Below the pieces are notes generated by a model. The model did not search any database and was not told the DNA's origin. It saw only the letters and a program-made list of their open reading frames with translations. 64,000 nt of DNA from Sophora flavescens (taxonomy: Eukaryota > Streptophyta > Magnoliopsida > Fabales > Fabaceae): assembly GCA_030762895.1 (NCBI GenBank), contig CM061066.1, forward strand, positions 119,816,715 through 119,880,714. Reading direction: 5' to 3'. A program made the position numbers and the translations under genes. Each line of letters begins with the position of its first letter. Within the stretch, counting starts at the first letter, position 1. Of the stretch, positions 39,804 to 52,341 are shown one piece after another.

Positions 39804-40387
39804 TGTAACATCCTAAAATTCTAACCTAATTAATTTGAAAAAAATAAAATAAATAATAATAATAATATTAAGTTATTTAAAAAATGTAGTGCAAATAAAA
39901 TATAAATGAGAGATTAAGTGTAAAGAAGTGATGGTATAAGGATTTATTGCAATTTATTAACTATTATAGAAAATGCAAAATTATATATATATATATATAT
40001 ATTCATTTATGAATATATATATGTACATTATTATAAATAAAAAAAAAAGGAAGAGGAGAGACACTTGGGCGTTAAGCCCAAGCATAAAGAAAAAAAAAAG
40101 AAAAAAAAGAGAGAAGAAAACAAGGGAGCAAACCTTGCGCTGATGTATATACACATATAGTGGAATAGTAACAAAAGGAGAGTAACGTGAGCGCCGCACA
40201 GGGTTTACCATTTTCGCCTGATCCATCCTTCCTTTGCCAGTGTAGCCATAACGACATAGATCCAAGAACGCCACCAAACGGGAGGGGAATTTTTAGGGAA
40301 GCGCAAATCCTTATCATGAATAATTTTTAGAGCACAGTGGAGGTCTTCGAGAGGTGAGTAACAATACTTTTTACGAACCCTATCTAT

Positions 40388-40442
<55 letters not shown>

Positions 40443-41597
40443 GTTTGTGTTGACAATGAATTATCACATGAAATTGGGGGTTTTTGTTAAAAAGGGGAAT
40501 GCGTTTTAAATGATGTTGTAAGATGCTTATTGTGATATATTGTGATATTCGTGATTGCTTGTTGTTAGGGGAAATTTGTTTGTTTAATTCGTGAAAAATA
40601 GCTTGTTACATGTATGTGACATGACATATTTGAATTGTTATGTGTTGTATGATGTTTGCCGCAATACCACCTATGATAGGGGTATCGAAGAGTAATACCA
40701 CCGTAATGGGGTATCGAAAGTAACATCCCCATATAATTGGGATGTCGAAAATAAGTAATACTACCTAATAAGGAGTATCGAAAGTAACACCGCCACAGGT
40801 TGGGGTGTCGAAAAATGAGAAATACCACCATGTGCACATGGGAGGTATCGAAATGGAAATGTCCCCGACAGGAGGGTGACATCGAAATACTCCTCATGAG
40901 TAGGGGTGGGCAATGGGACGCCATTGTCGTGTGATGTGTGAACATGTGGCATGCCGGCAAGGAGCCAATTTAATTAGGAGTCTTCGGACCGCTTGGATTT
41001 AACTTGAATTTATCTGGTATATGAAATGTGATGTATTGAGACGAGTTTGTTATTAATGTTAAAAGTATTTTCTTTATATATATTATTTTGAAAAATTAGC
41101 GGGTACCATGAACAGTTTTTCCGGTTACCGCACCGGCTGAGAACAATGCTATTTTCGAAAATGTTTTTATAAAACTGTATTGTTGATCACTGGGATTTTA
41201 TATCTCATTATTAAGCATTGTTTTCAGAACACGAGGAGGACGTCATTGAGGCCAAAGAGGCGTGAAGACTTAGTGGACACTATTAGATAATCCTTCTAGT
41301 TTGGTTAGTCTGTTCTTAAATAAGGAGCCGCATGTGGCTAGACACAATTATTTATCGTTGGGATTGTAGTTAGACGCCCAGTTTTGAGGCTTTTGATTTA
41401 TTTATTTATTTATTTATTTATTTATATCTATATTCATTACATGGATAATTTAATACTATATTATTTAATATGAGACATTTTCAGACTTTAATGTTTTTTC
41501 TAATTTTTCGTTATGAGATATACGTTTTAATTAAAAGTTTTAAAGGATATTTTATTGATTTTATCTTGGGATCACTAATGTAACGAAGGGCGTTACA
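39804..41597 (+). repeat. 5' LTR of the chromovirus-type gypsy element
   Basis: Starts TGTAACATCC and ends GGGCGTTACA. It contains (TA)n tracts near 39985 and 40389-40438, a (TTTA)n tract near 41396 and the hairpin array at 40664-40910. Minus-strand frames across the array are spurious. Confidence 0.9.
40664..40910 (+). repeat. array of about eight hairpins separated by TCGAA, 5' LTR copy
   Basis: Each unit has outer arms of 5-7 bp: ATACC/GGTAT (units 1, 2, 6), ACATCCC/GGGATGT (3), ATACT/AGTAT (4), ACACC/GGTGT (5), ATGTC/GACAT (7). An unpaired A or G usually follows the outer arm, then a second short stem CC/GG. Nearly every unit is followed by TCGAA. Arms change together, so pairing is kept. 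The last unit is degenerate. Present also in the 3' LTR. Confidence 0.75.
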
Positions 41598-41601
41598 TTT
41601 A

Positions 41602-41615
41602 TGGTATCAGAGCAG
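41602..41615 (+). other. tRNA-Met primer binding site of the chromovirus-type element
   Basis: tggtatcagagcag, four bases after the 5' LTR, matches the initiator tRNA-Met type site. Confidence 0.85.
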
Positions 41616-41765
41616 TTCGATTCTAAATCGGACTATGGTAATGGGGCTTTTTCTAAAATAAAACTTGGGCGCATAGGATGCTTGTTAGAGTTATAGATGT
41701 TGCATGCTATTCTTTGGGATATTGGACCTAATCAACCCAGTATTTCATTGGTAGTGAGCAGATTT

Positions 41766-42023
41766 ATGGCGACTAATAGGCGAGGGACGAATGTTGCACT
41801 TGCAACAGCTTTGGATCGTATGGTCAGAGCTATGCAAGGGCAGACGGAGACTCTCCGTCAACTGAAAGGGAATGGAGGCCAACCACTAATGAAGTGGTGG
41901 CAACCTAGGACCTTTAACACGTGGGGTTTTTCGAATTCTAGAAGAACAATCGGCCATCATTCAGAGGCAGCTCAGATCCGAAGGAGGCTGAATTTCTTCT
42001 ACTCGTTAAAAAAAAATTATTAG
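41766..42023 (+). pseudogene. gag: gypsy Gag, N-terminal remnant
   Basis: MATNRRGTNVALATALDRMV then QTETLRQL recalls the start of chromovirus Gag. The remainder of the capsid and the zinc knuckle are missing, and the frame ends within about 85 codons. A large internal deletion joins gag nearly directly to the protease. Confidence 0.65.
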
Positions 42024-42025
42024 AT

Positions 42026-45000
42026 TGTCTGATTCAGGAGCAACGCATTCCTTGGTACATCCTTTATGTGTGAAAATTCGGAGATACCAATCTTTCATTG
42101 GTCCTTTGATTCATATGTTTCTACTCCTATAGGGATATTCTTGTTCTTCCATAGGTTGTTTAAATTGTTTCCTTGTGCATTAAGACACTCCTTATGATGT
42201 CAAACTTATTGTATCTATGTATTGTATGTTATTCTTGGTATTGACTTATTGGCATCTAGACTCATTGCCATGAGTATACTGACAAAATATCCTTATCTCT
42301 TCACATCCAATGTCTTTTGGTTTTTGATGTCGACCCGTATTTTATTCGTCGTTTCTTGTGGTAAGTGTTTGGTTTAGAGAGCTCAAGGATACATACTCTC
42401 ATTCACTGCTACTATAGAGGCAGACAATGATGTAGCGACTATCTCTATGATGCGCAAGTTTCAATAGGGGGTTGAGTTTAGCATAGATCTAGTGTCAAAG
42501 AGTAGACTAATATCTGTAGCACCTTACAAGATAACACCTCTAGAGTTGAGCGAGCTCAAGAAACAGATAGAGGATATGTTATAAAAGGGGTTCATTAGGC
42601 CTAGTGTGTCACCTTGGGGAGCACCGGTACTTCTAGTGAAGGAAAAGAGATGGGAGTATGAGGTTGTGTGTTGACTATAGGCAACTGAATAAGGTAACCA
42701 TCAAGAACAAATATCCTTTGCCTAGGATAGATGACCTCCTAGACCAGTTGAGGGGAGCGTCAGTATTTTTCAAAATAGATCTAAGATCGGGATACCATCA
42801 AATTAGAGTCAAGAATGAGGACATTCCTGAGACAGCCTTTAGGACAAGGTATAGACACTATGAGTATGTAGTGATGCCCTTTGGCGTGACCAACGCCCCA
42901 GCCGTTCCATGGACTACATGAATCGGATCTTTGGGACCTTTTTGGACAGGTCTGTGGTGATGTTCATAGATGATATTCTAATATACTCTAGGACACCCGA
43001 AGAACACGGAGAACACTTAAGGTTGGTGTCGCGGATCTTGAGGGACGAGCGTCTTTATGCCAAACCGGAGAAGTGTGAGTTTTGGATAGACGAGGTAAAG
43101 TTTTTAGGACACACCATCTCAAAGGATGGTGTAGCGGTTGATTCCTCTAAAGCTGATGCGGTGTTGGGATGGGAACGACCTAAGACAGTAACCGAAGTGA
43201 GAACTTTCTTAGGCTTAACTGGTTACTATAGGAAGTTCATAGAGGGGTTATCTAGATTAGCCTTACCTTTGACCCAATTGACTAGGAAAGGGAAACCTTT
43301 TGTGTAGGACCAGGGGTGTGAGGACGGGTTCCAAGAGCTTAAGAGGAGATTGGTGTCATCACCAGTCTTAACTATACCGGATCCCTTAGTGAGTTTTGTG
43401 GTATACTGCGACGCATCTAAGAATGGCTTGGGATGTGTCTTAATACAGGATGGCAAGGTGATAGCATATGCCTCTAGGCAGCTTAGTCCACGTGAGGGGA
43501 ATTACCCTACCCATGACCTAGGGCTAGCAGCTGTGGTTTTGCCCTTAAGATTTGGAGGCATTACCTTTATGGGGCAAGGTTTGAAGTGTTTAGTGACCAT
43601 AAGAGCCTTAAATGTCTGTTCAACCAGAAGGAGTTGGACATGAGAGAACGAAGGTGGATGGAGTTCCTTAAGGACTATGACTTCGAGTTAAAGTACCATC
43701 CGGGAAAGGCCAATGTGGCGGCAGATGCTCTGAGTAGGAAGTCCCTACACGTGTCAAGCTTGATGGTGCAAGAGCTGAACCTCATGGAAGAGTTTAGGGA
43801 CATGAATCTGGAAGTGTTGGATGCGTCCTTAAATGTCTTAAGTTTGAAGTTGAATAGGTTGGAAATTAATGGTGACCTTAGAGATGAGGTTAGGCGAGAA
43901 CAACTCTTAGACCAGGAGTTGCAGTCTCGGTTAGGACAAAAGGGTTATGAGTTGTCAGTTGATGGGCTAGTGAAGTTTAAGAATAGGATCGTTGTTCCTA
44001 AGGAGGGGAGCCTTAGAGAGAAGATATTAGAGGAAGCCCATAAGGGGAAGTTTACCATACATCCTGGAATAACTAAGATGTACCAAGACCTTAAGAGGAT
44101 GTATTGGTGGCCAGGAATGAAAAAGGATGTGGCTAGCTTCGTAGCTAGGTGTTTAGTGTGCCAAAAGGTTAAGATAGAACATCAGAAGCCTTCGGGGTTG
44201 TTGCAGTCCTTGGAGATTCCAGAATGGAAGTGGGAAAAAAAAAATTTCTATGGACTTTGTGATGGGGTTACCTAAGACGCGTTTGGGCTTAGATGCCATA
44301 TGGGTAATTATGGATAGGTTGACCAAGTCTGCACACTTCTGGCCAATTAAGACAACCTATAGTTTGAATAAGTTAGCAGACTTATACAATAAGGAGATAG
44401 TGAAGCTTCATGGCATACCTACTTCTATAGTGTCAGATAGGGACCCACAGTTTACCTCTAGATTCTGGGGGGCTTTCCAATAGGCTTTTGGTTCTAAGTT
44501 AAGTTTTAGCACAACCTATCATCCCCAAACGGACGGTCAGTCCGACTTGACCATTCAAACCCTTGAGGTCATGCTTATAGCATGTGTTTTAGATGAAGGT
44601 GGGGGTTGGGATAAATTTTTACCTCTTATAGAATTTGCTTATAACAACAGTCATCACGTCAGCATAGGCATGGCACCCTATGAAACTCTTTATGAGAGGA
44701 AGTGTAGGTCCCCTTTATGTTGGTGTGAAGTGGGTGAGGAGACCCTGCTAGGACCAGAGTTAGTCCAGGAAACCTCTGAGAGAATCAAAATGATTAGGGA
44801 GAGGATGCGCACGGCGCAAAGTAGACAAAAGAGCTATGCCGACAAAAGGAGAAAGCCTCTAGAATTTCAGGAAGAGGAACATGTATTCTTGAGAGTCACT
44901 CCTAAGACTGGGGTTGGGAGGTCAATGAAAGTCAAAAAGCTCAACCCTCGTTTCATGGGTCTGTTTCAAATCCTAAAAAGAGTCGGGCCTGTTGCTTACC

Positions 45001-45300
45001 AATTGGCTCTTCCACCACAGTTGTCGAATCTCCGTGACGTCTTCCATGTGTCTCAAACTCCGTAAGTACGTACCATATATTTCACACGTGATTGCCCCTG
45101 AGTCAATACAATTGAATGATAATTTAATCTTTAAGCCCCGACCTATTCAGATCATTGACAAGAGCACAAAAACTCTAAGGAACAAGATGATCCCATTGGT
45201 GAAAGTGATTTGGGAAGGGTTGACTCCAGAGGAAGCTACTTGGGAACTTGAGGAAGATGTTAGACAACATCATCCAGTTCTTTTCGGCGCGGGTACCTAA
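42026..45300 (+). pseudogene. pol: gypsy Pol: protease-RT-RNase H-integrase-chromodomain (broken)
   Basis: The protease motif DSGATHSLV is near 42031. RT: CVDYRQLNKVT, IDLRSGYHQI, then a frame change near 42905 and FIDDILIYS near 42965. RNase H: YCDASKNGLGCVL near 43400, a shift near 43560, SDHKSLKCLFNQ and AADALSRKS. Integrase: the zinc-binding part (HKGKFTIHPG...CLVCQKVK), another shift near 44245, DFVMGLP, SDRDPQFTSRFW, a stop at 44481-44483 and HPQTDGQSD. After a last shift near 45055 the tail reads PEEATWELEEDVRQHHP, a variant chromodomain segment, ending at 45298-45300. At least six breaks; inactive despite young LTRs. Confidence 0.9.
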
Positions 45301-45370
45301 CTTAGTATTGCATTACCTTTAATGTTGTGTAGTTTGGGTGAGACGTGAGAATTTCGGGGACGAAATTCAT

Positions 45371-45386
45371 TAAGGAGGGGAGAAAA
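45371..45386 (+). other. polypurine tract of the chromovirus-type element
   Basis: taaggaggggagaaaa lies directly before the 3' LTR start, in the family-typical context 'gacgaaattcattaaggagggg'. Confidence 0.85.
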
Positions 45387-45562
45387 TGTAACATCCTAAA
45401 ATTCTAACATAATTAATTTGAAAAAAATAAAATAAATAATAATAATAATAATAATAAGTTATTTAAAAAGTGTAGTGCAAATAAAATATAAATGAGAGAT
45501 TAAGTGTAAAGAAGTGATGGTATAAGGATTTATTGCAATTTATTAACTATTATAGAAAATGC

Positions 45563-45604
<42 letters not shown>

Positions 45605-45984
45605 ATTTATGAATATATATATGTACATTATTATAAAAAATAAAAAAAAATAAAAAGGAAGAGGAGAGACACTTGGGCGTTAAGCCCAAGCATAAAGAAA
45701 AAAAAGAGAGAAGAAAACAAGGGAGCAAACCCTGCGCTGATGTATATACACATATAGTGGAATAGTAACAAAAGGATAGTAACGTGAGCGCCGCACAGGG
45801 TTTACCGTTTTCGCCTGATCCATCCTTCCTTTGCCAGTGTAGCCATAACGACATAGATCCAAGAACGCCACCAAACGGGAGGGGAATTTTTAGGGAAGCG
45901 CAAATCCTTATCATGAATAATTTTTAGAGCACAGTGGAGGTCTTCGAGAGGTGAGTAACAATACTTTTTATGAACCCTTTCCAT

Positions 45985-46047
<63 letters not shown>

Positions 46048-46993
46048 GTTTGTGTTGACAATGAATTATCACATGAAATTGGGGGTTTTTGTTAAAAAGG
46101 GGAATGCGTTTTAAATGATGTTGTAAGATGCTTATTGTGATATTCATGATTGCTTGTTGTTGGGGGAAATTTATTTGTTTAATTCGTGAAAAATAGCTTG
46201 TTACATGTATGTGACATGACATATTTGAATTGTTATGTGTTGTATGATGTTTGCCGCAATACCACCTATGATAGGGGTATCGAAGAGTAATACCACCGTA
46301 ATGGGGTATCGAAAGTAACATCCCCATATAATTGGGATGTCGAAAATAAGTAATACTACCTAATAAGGAGTATCGAAAGTAACACCGCCACAGGTTGGGG
46401 TGTCGAAAAATGAGAAATACCACTATGTGCACATGGGAGGTATCGAAATGGAAATGTCCCCGACAGGAGGGTGATATCGAAACACTCCTCGTGAGTAGGG
46501 GTGGGCAATGGGATGCCATTGTCGTGTGATGTGTGAACATGTGGCATGCCGGCAAGGAGCCAATTTAATTAGGAGGTCTTCGGACCGCTTGGATTTAACT
46601 TGAATTTATCTGGTATATGAAATGTGATGTATTGAGACGAGTTTGTTATTAATGTTAAAAGTATTTTCTTTATATATATTATTTTGAAAAATTAGCGGGT
46701 ACCATGGACAGTTTTTTTAGGTTACCGACGTATTGAGAACAATGCTATTTTCGAAAATGTTTTTATAAAACTGTATTGTTGATCACTGGGATTTTATATC
46801 TCATTATTAAGCATTGTTTTCAGAACACGAGGAGGACGTCATTGAGGCTGAAGAGGCGTGAAGACTTAGTGGACACTATTAGATAATCCTTCTAGTTTGG
46901 TTAGTCTGTTCTTAAATAAGGAGCCGCATGTGGCTATACGCAATTATTTATCGTTGGGATTGTAGTTAGATGCCCAGTTTTGAGGCTTTTGAT

Positions 46994-47024
<31 letters not shown>

Positions 47025-47197
47025 TATCTATATTCATTACATGGATAATTTAATACTATATTATTTAATATGAGACATTTTCAGACTTTAATGTTTTTTA
47101 TAATTTTTCGTTATGAGATATACGTTTTAATTAAAAGTTTTAAAGGATATTTTATTGATTTTATCTTGGGATCACTAATGTAACGAAGGGCGTTACA
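45387..47197 (+). repeat. 3' LTR of the chromovirus-type gypsy element
   Basis: 1811 bp, near-identical to 39804-41597. Differences include longer (AAT)n and (TA)n tracts (45437-45455, 45568-45602, 45986-46043) and a small altered block near 46714-46735. The hairpin array is repeated at 46259-46505. Confidence 0.9.
46259..46505 (+). repeat. hairpin array, 3' LTR copy
   Basis: Same array as 40664-40910. The visible changes inside stems (a C to T in unit 6, and GACAT to GATAT in unit 7) turn G-C pairs into G-U pairs, so the foldings are kept in RNA of this strand. Confidence 0.75.
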
Positions 47198-47205
47198 ATT
47201 GCGCC

Positions 47206-48822
47206 TGAAATAGACAACTATAAACACGAGAAGGAGGGTTGAATTGTGTTTATCAGAATTTAAACAAAGTTGAAATCTTTTCTTAAACAGAAGCTTAGTT
47301 TAGACGAGTGGAAAGATACACGATAGACTGGCGGCTCGTCTCATGAAATTTTAACAGTGACTTTGGCAAACACACCACTTGATAGACGTATAAGAAAACT
47401 TAAAGCAACTAGAGAGGTTATAAGGAAAGAGAGATTGACACAGTTATTTATCCTGGTTCACTCTTCAAAGCAAAGAGCTACGTCTAGTCCTTGGCAGCAC
47501 CAAGATTTATCCACTATAACTGATCAGGTTACAGACTCAAGTATTATTTGCACACCTAGCCTCTTCAGGCTCCAAGACAAGTATTCTTTGTACACCTAGC
47601 CTCTTCAGACTGAAGACATATTCTTTACACACTTAGCCTCTTCAGGCTCACTCAGGTTTGTTTGAGAGTTTTGGTTTGTAATAAATACAACTTCAGATAA
47701 ACAGATCTTTCACTAACACTCAGAGAGTGGTTTAAATGTAAAGCTTAGGAAAGTATGCGTAATAACTTCAAATGATTGAAGAATACAGAATGAAATAATG
47801 AAGAAATTAATGCGTAGAGTAATGGCTCTTTAATGCTTTGTGTATTCTCTATCTCTTCATCTTCAATGACTTCTGTATTTATAGTCTTCAAGCGTTTAGG
47901 ATCCGTTAGAGACATTCCCTCGAGATGTTGGCTTCAAGCGAGAACTTCATTAAATGCAATAGAGTCATTTTGGGCAGCCATTAATGCAATAGGAACGTTG
48001 GTTGTACTCTAACGTGAATGATCATGGCTTTATGCATCGTGATACAGCCATATCGAGTTGTGCAGAGAGCTTTTTGTACTTTCTTTGAGTACAATTCCAT
48101 TTTCGTGTAAGGACCAGAGGTACTAGGGAATAAATCACGTTGGAAGCATTCTTTAACTGGTCTTTGGTTACGATAATCCGAGGTTGCTTGAGAGAATAAC
48201 TTCGACTTTTCTTGATTCTGATTCTCGAAATAAGATTATGATAATTCATATAGAATTCGTGTTCATAAGATAGGTGTGTCCATCTTGAAAATAACCGTAT
48301 CCATCTAACCATTTAAGATTTTACATTCGGATGGGCTAATAGACGAGCACAATATGCCACGTCATTGGACGGATACTTCTTTAACTGGTTGAACGTAACC
48401 TAGTAGACGAGCTCCACATTAAGAACTTAGCAAGTCCAAAGACTTGTGTGGATGAGCGCTTCTGTCATTCCAGTGGACGGGCGCTTTTGTCACTCCAGTA
48501 GATGAGCGCTTCTGTCACTTGTGTTGGACGTGCGCTTCAATTACTTCAGTGTTGGACGTGCGCCTGTATCACTTTAGGGAACGTTGCGCTTGTATCACTT
48601 TAGTGGAGGTGCGTTTGTATCACGTTAGTGGACGTGCGCTTGTATCGCTTTAGTGGACGTTGCGCTTTTATCACTTTAGTGGATGTTGATTCTTACAGTT
48701 TTAATCTGCACACTAGATAGACAGGTTAGCAACCATTATGAAGGTTAATTAAATCATTAACCAATGTTTAGTTCTCATCAAAACTTAGGGAAATGCTCAT
48801 CAGACATTTTAGAGACTTAACA
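47206..48822 (-). repeat. 3' LTR of SIRE-type copy 2
   Basis: 1617 bp; on the minus strand TGTTAAGTCTCTAAAATGTC to ...CTATTTCA. A TGACGTGGCA bZIP-type site (48355-48364) and an array of 'ggacgtgcgcttgtatcac' units (48420-48690) are present. The apparent ORFs at 47357-47599 and 48022-48312 are LTR sequence. Confidence 0.85.
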
Positions 48823-48840
48823 ATCTCCCCCTTTTTGATG
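48823..48840 (-). other. polypurine tract of SIRE-type copy 2
   Basis: The minus strand reads catcaaaaagggggagat next to the LTR start TGTTAAG, identical to copy 1. Confidence 0.8.
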
Positions 48841-49244
48841 ATGACAAACATTGAGTTGATTTAATGAACCTCAGAAAATATCAACAGAGAAAATAGCATA
48901 TAATAGACAGGTTGAAATTTTCTTAAGCGAACAAGTCATGCAGATGCTTGATCGGACATTAAGATTAATTATATAATCCGTTTAACTTAGTCACATTCCT
49001 CATTCTTCTATAACACATTTCTATCACATTTCTCATTTCTCCCATTCTCCCCCTTTTGTCAACATCAAAAAGGGTTATCAAGTGTTATTTATGAGATATG
49101 TTAAGGGCAAGATAACATGTTAAGAAAATCATAGTAATGCAGCAAGCATATGAGACAAACTCCACTTAAACTATTGTATCATCACCCCCCCTGAACTAAT
49201 GCTTAGTTAAGAGAACATATATCATTCAATAATGCAATGCATGT

Positions 49245-52200
49245 TTAGATTGTCTCTAATAAATAAAACCTTTCTTCTGCGAGGGGTTTAGTGAAAATAT
49301 CAGCCCATTGATTTTCAGTTTTAACAAACTTAATATCAAAGATGCATTTCTGAACATAATCCCTAATAAAATGATGTTTGATTTCAATATGCTTAGCCTT
49401 AGAATGCTGAATTTGATTTTTAGTTAAGCATATAGCACTTGAATTATCACACCATACAAATATGTTATGTTCATAAATAGAGTAATCCTCAAGTTGATGT
49501 TTTACCCATAAGAGTTGAGAGCAGCAACTAGTAGTAGAGATGTATTAACCGCTCAGTGAAGACAGGGCAATGGTTGTCTGCCTCTTGCTTGACCATGAGA
49601 CTAAGCTTGCTCCAATGAAGTGACATCCTCCACTGGTGATTTTTCTTTCTATTCTGTCTCCAGCAAAATCAGCATCACAATATCCCACTAATCTGTATTC
49701 TTTTGACCTTAAATATAGCAAACCAAGATTAGTAGTTCCAAGAAAATATCTAAATATTCTTTTAACAGCCTTAAGATGAGATTCTTTAGGATTAGATTGG
49801 AATCTAGCACACATACAAACACTAAATTGAATGTCAGGTCTGCTGAAGTTTAAGTACAGTAGAGAGCCAATCATACCTCTGTAGACAGTTTGATATACCT
49901 TTTTACCTTCATCATCTTTGCTTAGTTTTGCATTGGGTTGCATAGGGGTTTTCATGAGCTTTGCATTTTCCATTTTGTATTTCTTGAGTATCTCCTTGGT
50001 ATATTTTTGTTGATGAATGTAAATTCCATCACTTGTCTGCTTGATTTGTAATCCAAGGAAGAATTTCAATTCTCCCATCATGCTCATCTCAAATTCAGCT
50101 TGCATTAGATTTGAAAATTCCTTGCACAGCTTTTCATTAGTTGCTCCAAAAATAATATCATCAACATATATTTGAACTATAATAAAGTCCTTTTTAGGGC
50201 ATTTCTTGAATAGAGTAGTGTCTACTTGTCCTCTAGTAAAACCATTATGCATGAGAAAAGAACTGAGTCTATCATACCTTGCTCTAGGTGCATGTTTCAA
50301 ACCATATAATGCTTTTTTAAGTTTGAAAACATGATCTGGTTTATCAGTATCCTCAAAACTAGGGGGTTGTTTAACACACACTTCTTCTTCAATTATACCA
50401 TTTAGAAAAGCACTTTTTACATCCATTTGAAATAGGGTGATTTGGTGTTGTGCAGCATATGACATTAAAATGCGTATGGCTTCTATTCTAGATACAGGTA
50501 CAAAGGTTTCAGTATAATCAATACCTTCTTGTTGGTTATAGCCTTGAGCTACTAACCTTGCCTTATTTCTGACAACTTTACCATATTCATCCAATTTGTT
50601 TCTAGAGACCCATCTTGTTCCAATAACTGACTTGTTTTTAGGCTTAGAGACAATAGTCCAGACATCATTTCTGGTGAACTGGTTAAGTTCTTCTTGCATA
50701 GCAAGAATCCAGCTTTCATCCTCAAGAGCTTCTTCAATGCGTTTAGGCTCCAAATCTGAAATAAAGGCCACATTGCTTGATTCTCTAAATGTGGATCTGG
50801 TTCTCACTCCTTCAGAAGGATTTCCAATAATAAGATCCTTAAGATGATGAGTGTTGAACTTCCAATCCCTTTTGAGATCATCATGAAGATCTTGACTTGT
50901 CTGTTGACTTATCTGCTCCACTTGCCTGTCAGCCTCAAGCACGGGTTCTGTTTTGGTTAGATCGGGTTGTTTACTTTCTGGCTTGTTTATATCAAGACCT
51001 GCAAGATAATCTTCTAGATCTGATAGTTCTTTATCAGACTTTAATCCATCATTGAATTTAACATGAACAGATTCTTCAATAATACAAGTTCTTGAATTGT
51101 AAACTCTAAAAGCCTTAGACATTTCAGAATAACCTACGAAAATACCTTTATCTACCTTAGAATTAAACTTTCCAAGATTATCTCTGGTATTCAGAATAAA
51201 CCATTCACATCCAAAAGCATGAAAATAAGATATGTTGGGGATTTTTCCTTTCCACAATTCATAAGGAGTCATTTTTAGAAATGGCCTAATAAGTATTCAT
51301 TTTGTACATAACAAGCGGTGTTTCTGACTTTTGCCCAAAAGTACTTAGGGAGATTGTTTTCATTGAGCATAGATCTAGCCATCTCTTGCAGAGATCTGTT
51401 CTTTCTCTTAACCACTCCATTTTCTTTGTGGAGTTCTAGGTGCAGAGAAATTGTGAGAGATTCCATTCTCCTCACAGAATTGTCTAAACTGCTCATTTTC
51501 AAATTCTCCCCATGATCACTTCTAAGGGTAGAAATACAGAAACCCTGCTCATTTTGTACTCTTTTGAGAATCACGAGAAAGCCTTAAAAGACTCATCCTT
51601 ATATGTTAGGGAGAGTACCCATGTGTATCTAGAATAGTCATCAACTATAACAAATCCATATTTTTTTCCGGCCCAGATCGGCAACACTAACTGGTCCAAA
51701 CAGATCCATGTGTAACAACTGAAGAGGTCTAGAGGTTGATACTTGGTTTTTAGATTTGAAACTTGATTTTATCTGTTTACCTCTCTGACACGCATCACAC
51801 AAGACATCTTTCTTAAAACTAATATCAGGCAATCCACACACGAGATTATTCCTTTTTAATTTGAAATTAGTTGCATACTAGCATGTCCTAGTTTTTTATG
51901 CCATAACCATCTCTCATCCTCTTTAGACATCAGACATGCTACACTTTGATCTGAGAGATCAGACAGTTCAATCTTATAAAGATTTTGTTGCCTTTTAGCT
52001 GAAAAGAGGGTTTTGCCACAACAGTCTTTAACTATGCATACATCCTTGGTAAAGGAAACTTCAAAACCACTATCACATAATTGACTTATGCTAAGCAAAT
52101 TGTTTCTTAATCCTTTAACCATAAGAACGTTAGATATAGAAGGAAGAGGGGGTTTACCACCAATAGTACCAATTCCTATGACTTTCCCTTTCTGATTTCC

Positions 52201-52338
52201 TCCGAAGGCAACATGTCCTCCTTTCTTAAGTTGGAGATCTAGGAACATGGACCTTTCTCCTGTCATATGACGCGAGCAGCCACTGTCCAGGTACCAGCAG
52301 TGGTGTTTTCTTTGTTCTGTTGAGGACATCTGCAACAA
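49245..52338 (-). pseudogene. pol: copia Pol of SIRE-type copy 2 (broken)
   Basis: Protease YLDSGCSRHMTG lies near 52285. GAG-pre-integrase follows (WHKKLGHAS, CDACQRGKQ) over a frame change near 51850. Integrase is in two frames at 51841-51275 (RSDHGEN, missing bases beside the second Asp; VVKRKNRSLQEM). RT is in the long frame 51272-49545 with DVKSAFLNG, KALYGLKHAPRARY, YVDDIIFG and SRPDIQFSV. RNase H (CDADFAGDRI) continues past a stop at 49545 with HIEIKHHFIRDY to DIFTKPLAEERF and a stop at 49245. The pol frame lies in a different frame from gag. Inactive. Confidence 0.85.
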
Positions 52339-52341
52339 AAA

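Larger units (their letters stand above)
39804..47197 (+). mobile_element. complete chromovirus-type gypsy element with perfect TSD
   Basis: Two LTRs (1794 and 1811 bp), a Met primer site, gag remnant, protease, RT, RNase H, integrase, chromodomain-like tail and polypurine tract occur in the canonical gypsy order. ATTGC flanks both sides (39799-39803 and 47198-47202). The LTRs differ mainly in microsatellite lengths and scattered substitutions, so the insertion is young. The long LTR, TGTAACATCC start and C-terminal chromodomain-like segment suggest the Tekay clade. The coding region is frameshifted and gag is mostly deleted. Confidence 0.9.

Noticed and set aside
40565..40960. Minus-strand open frame of 131 codons (and a similar one of 195 codons at 45968-46555)
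   Set aside because: It lies over the LTR hairpin array and, in the second case, a TA microsatellite. Repeated peptides simply mirror the DNA units and no domain is visible.
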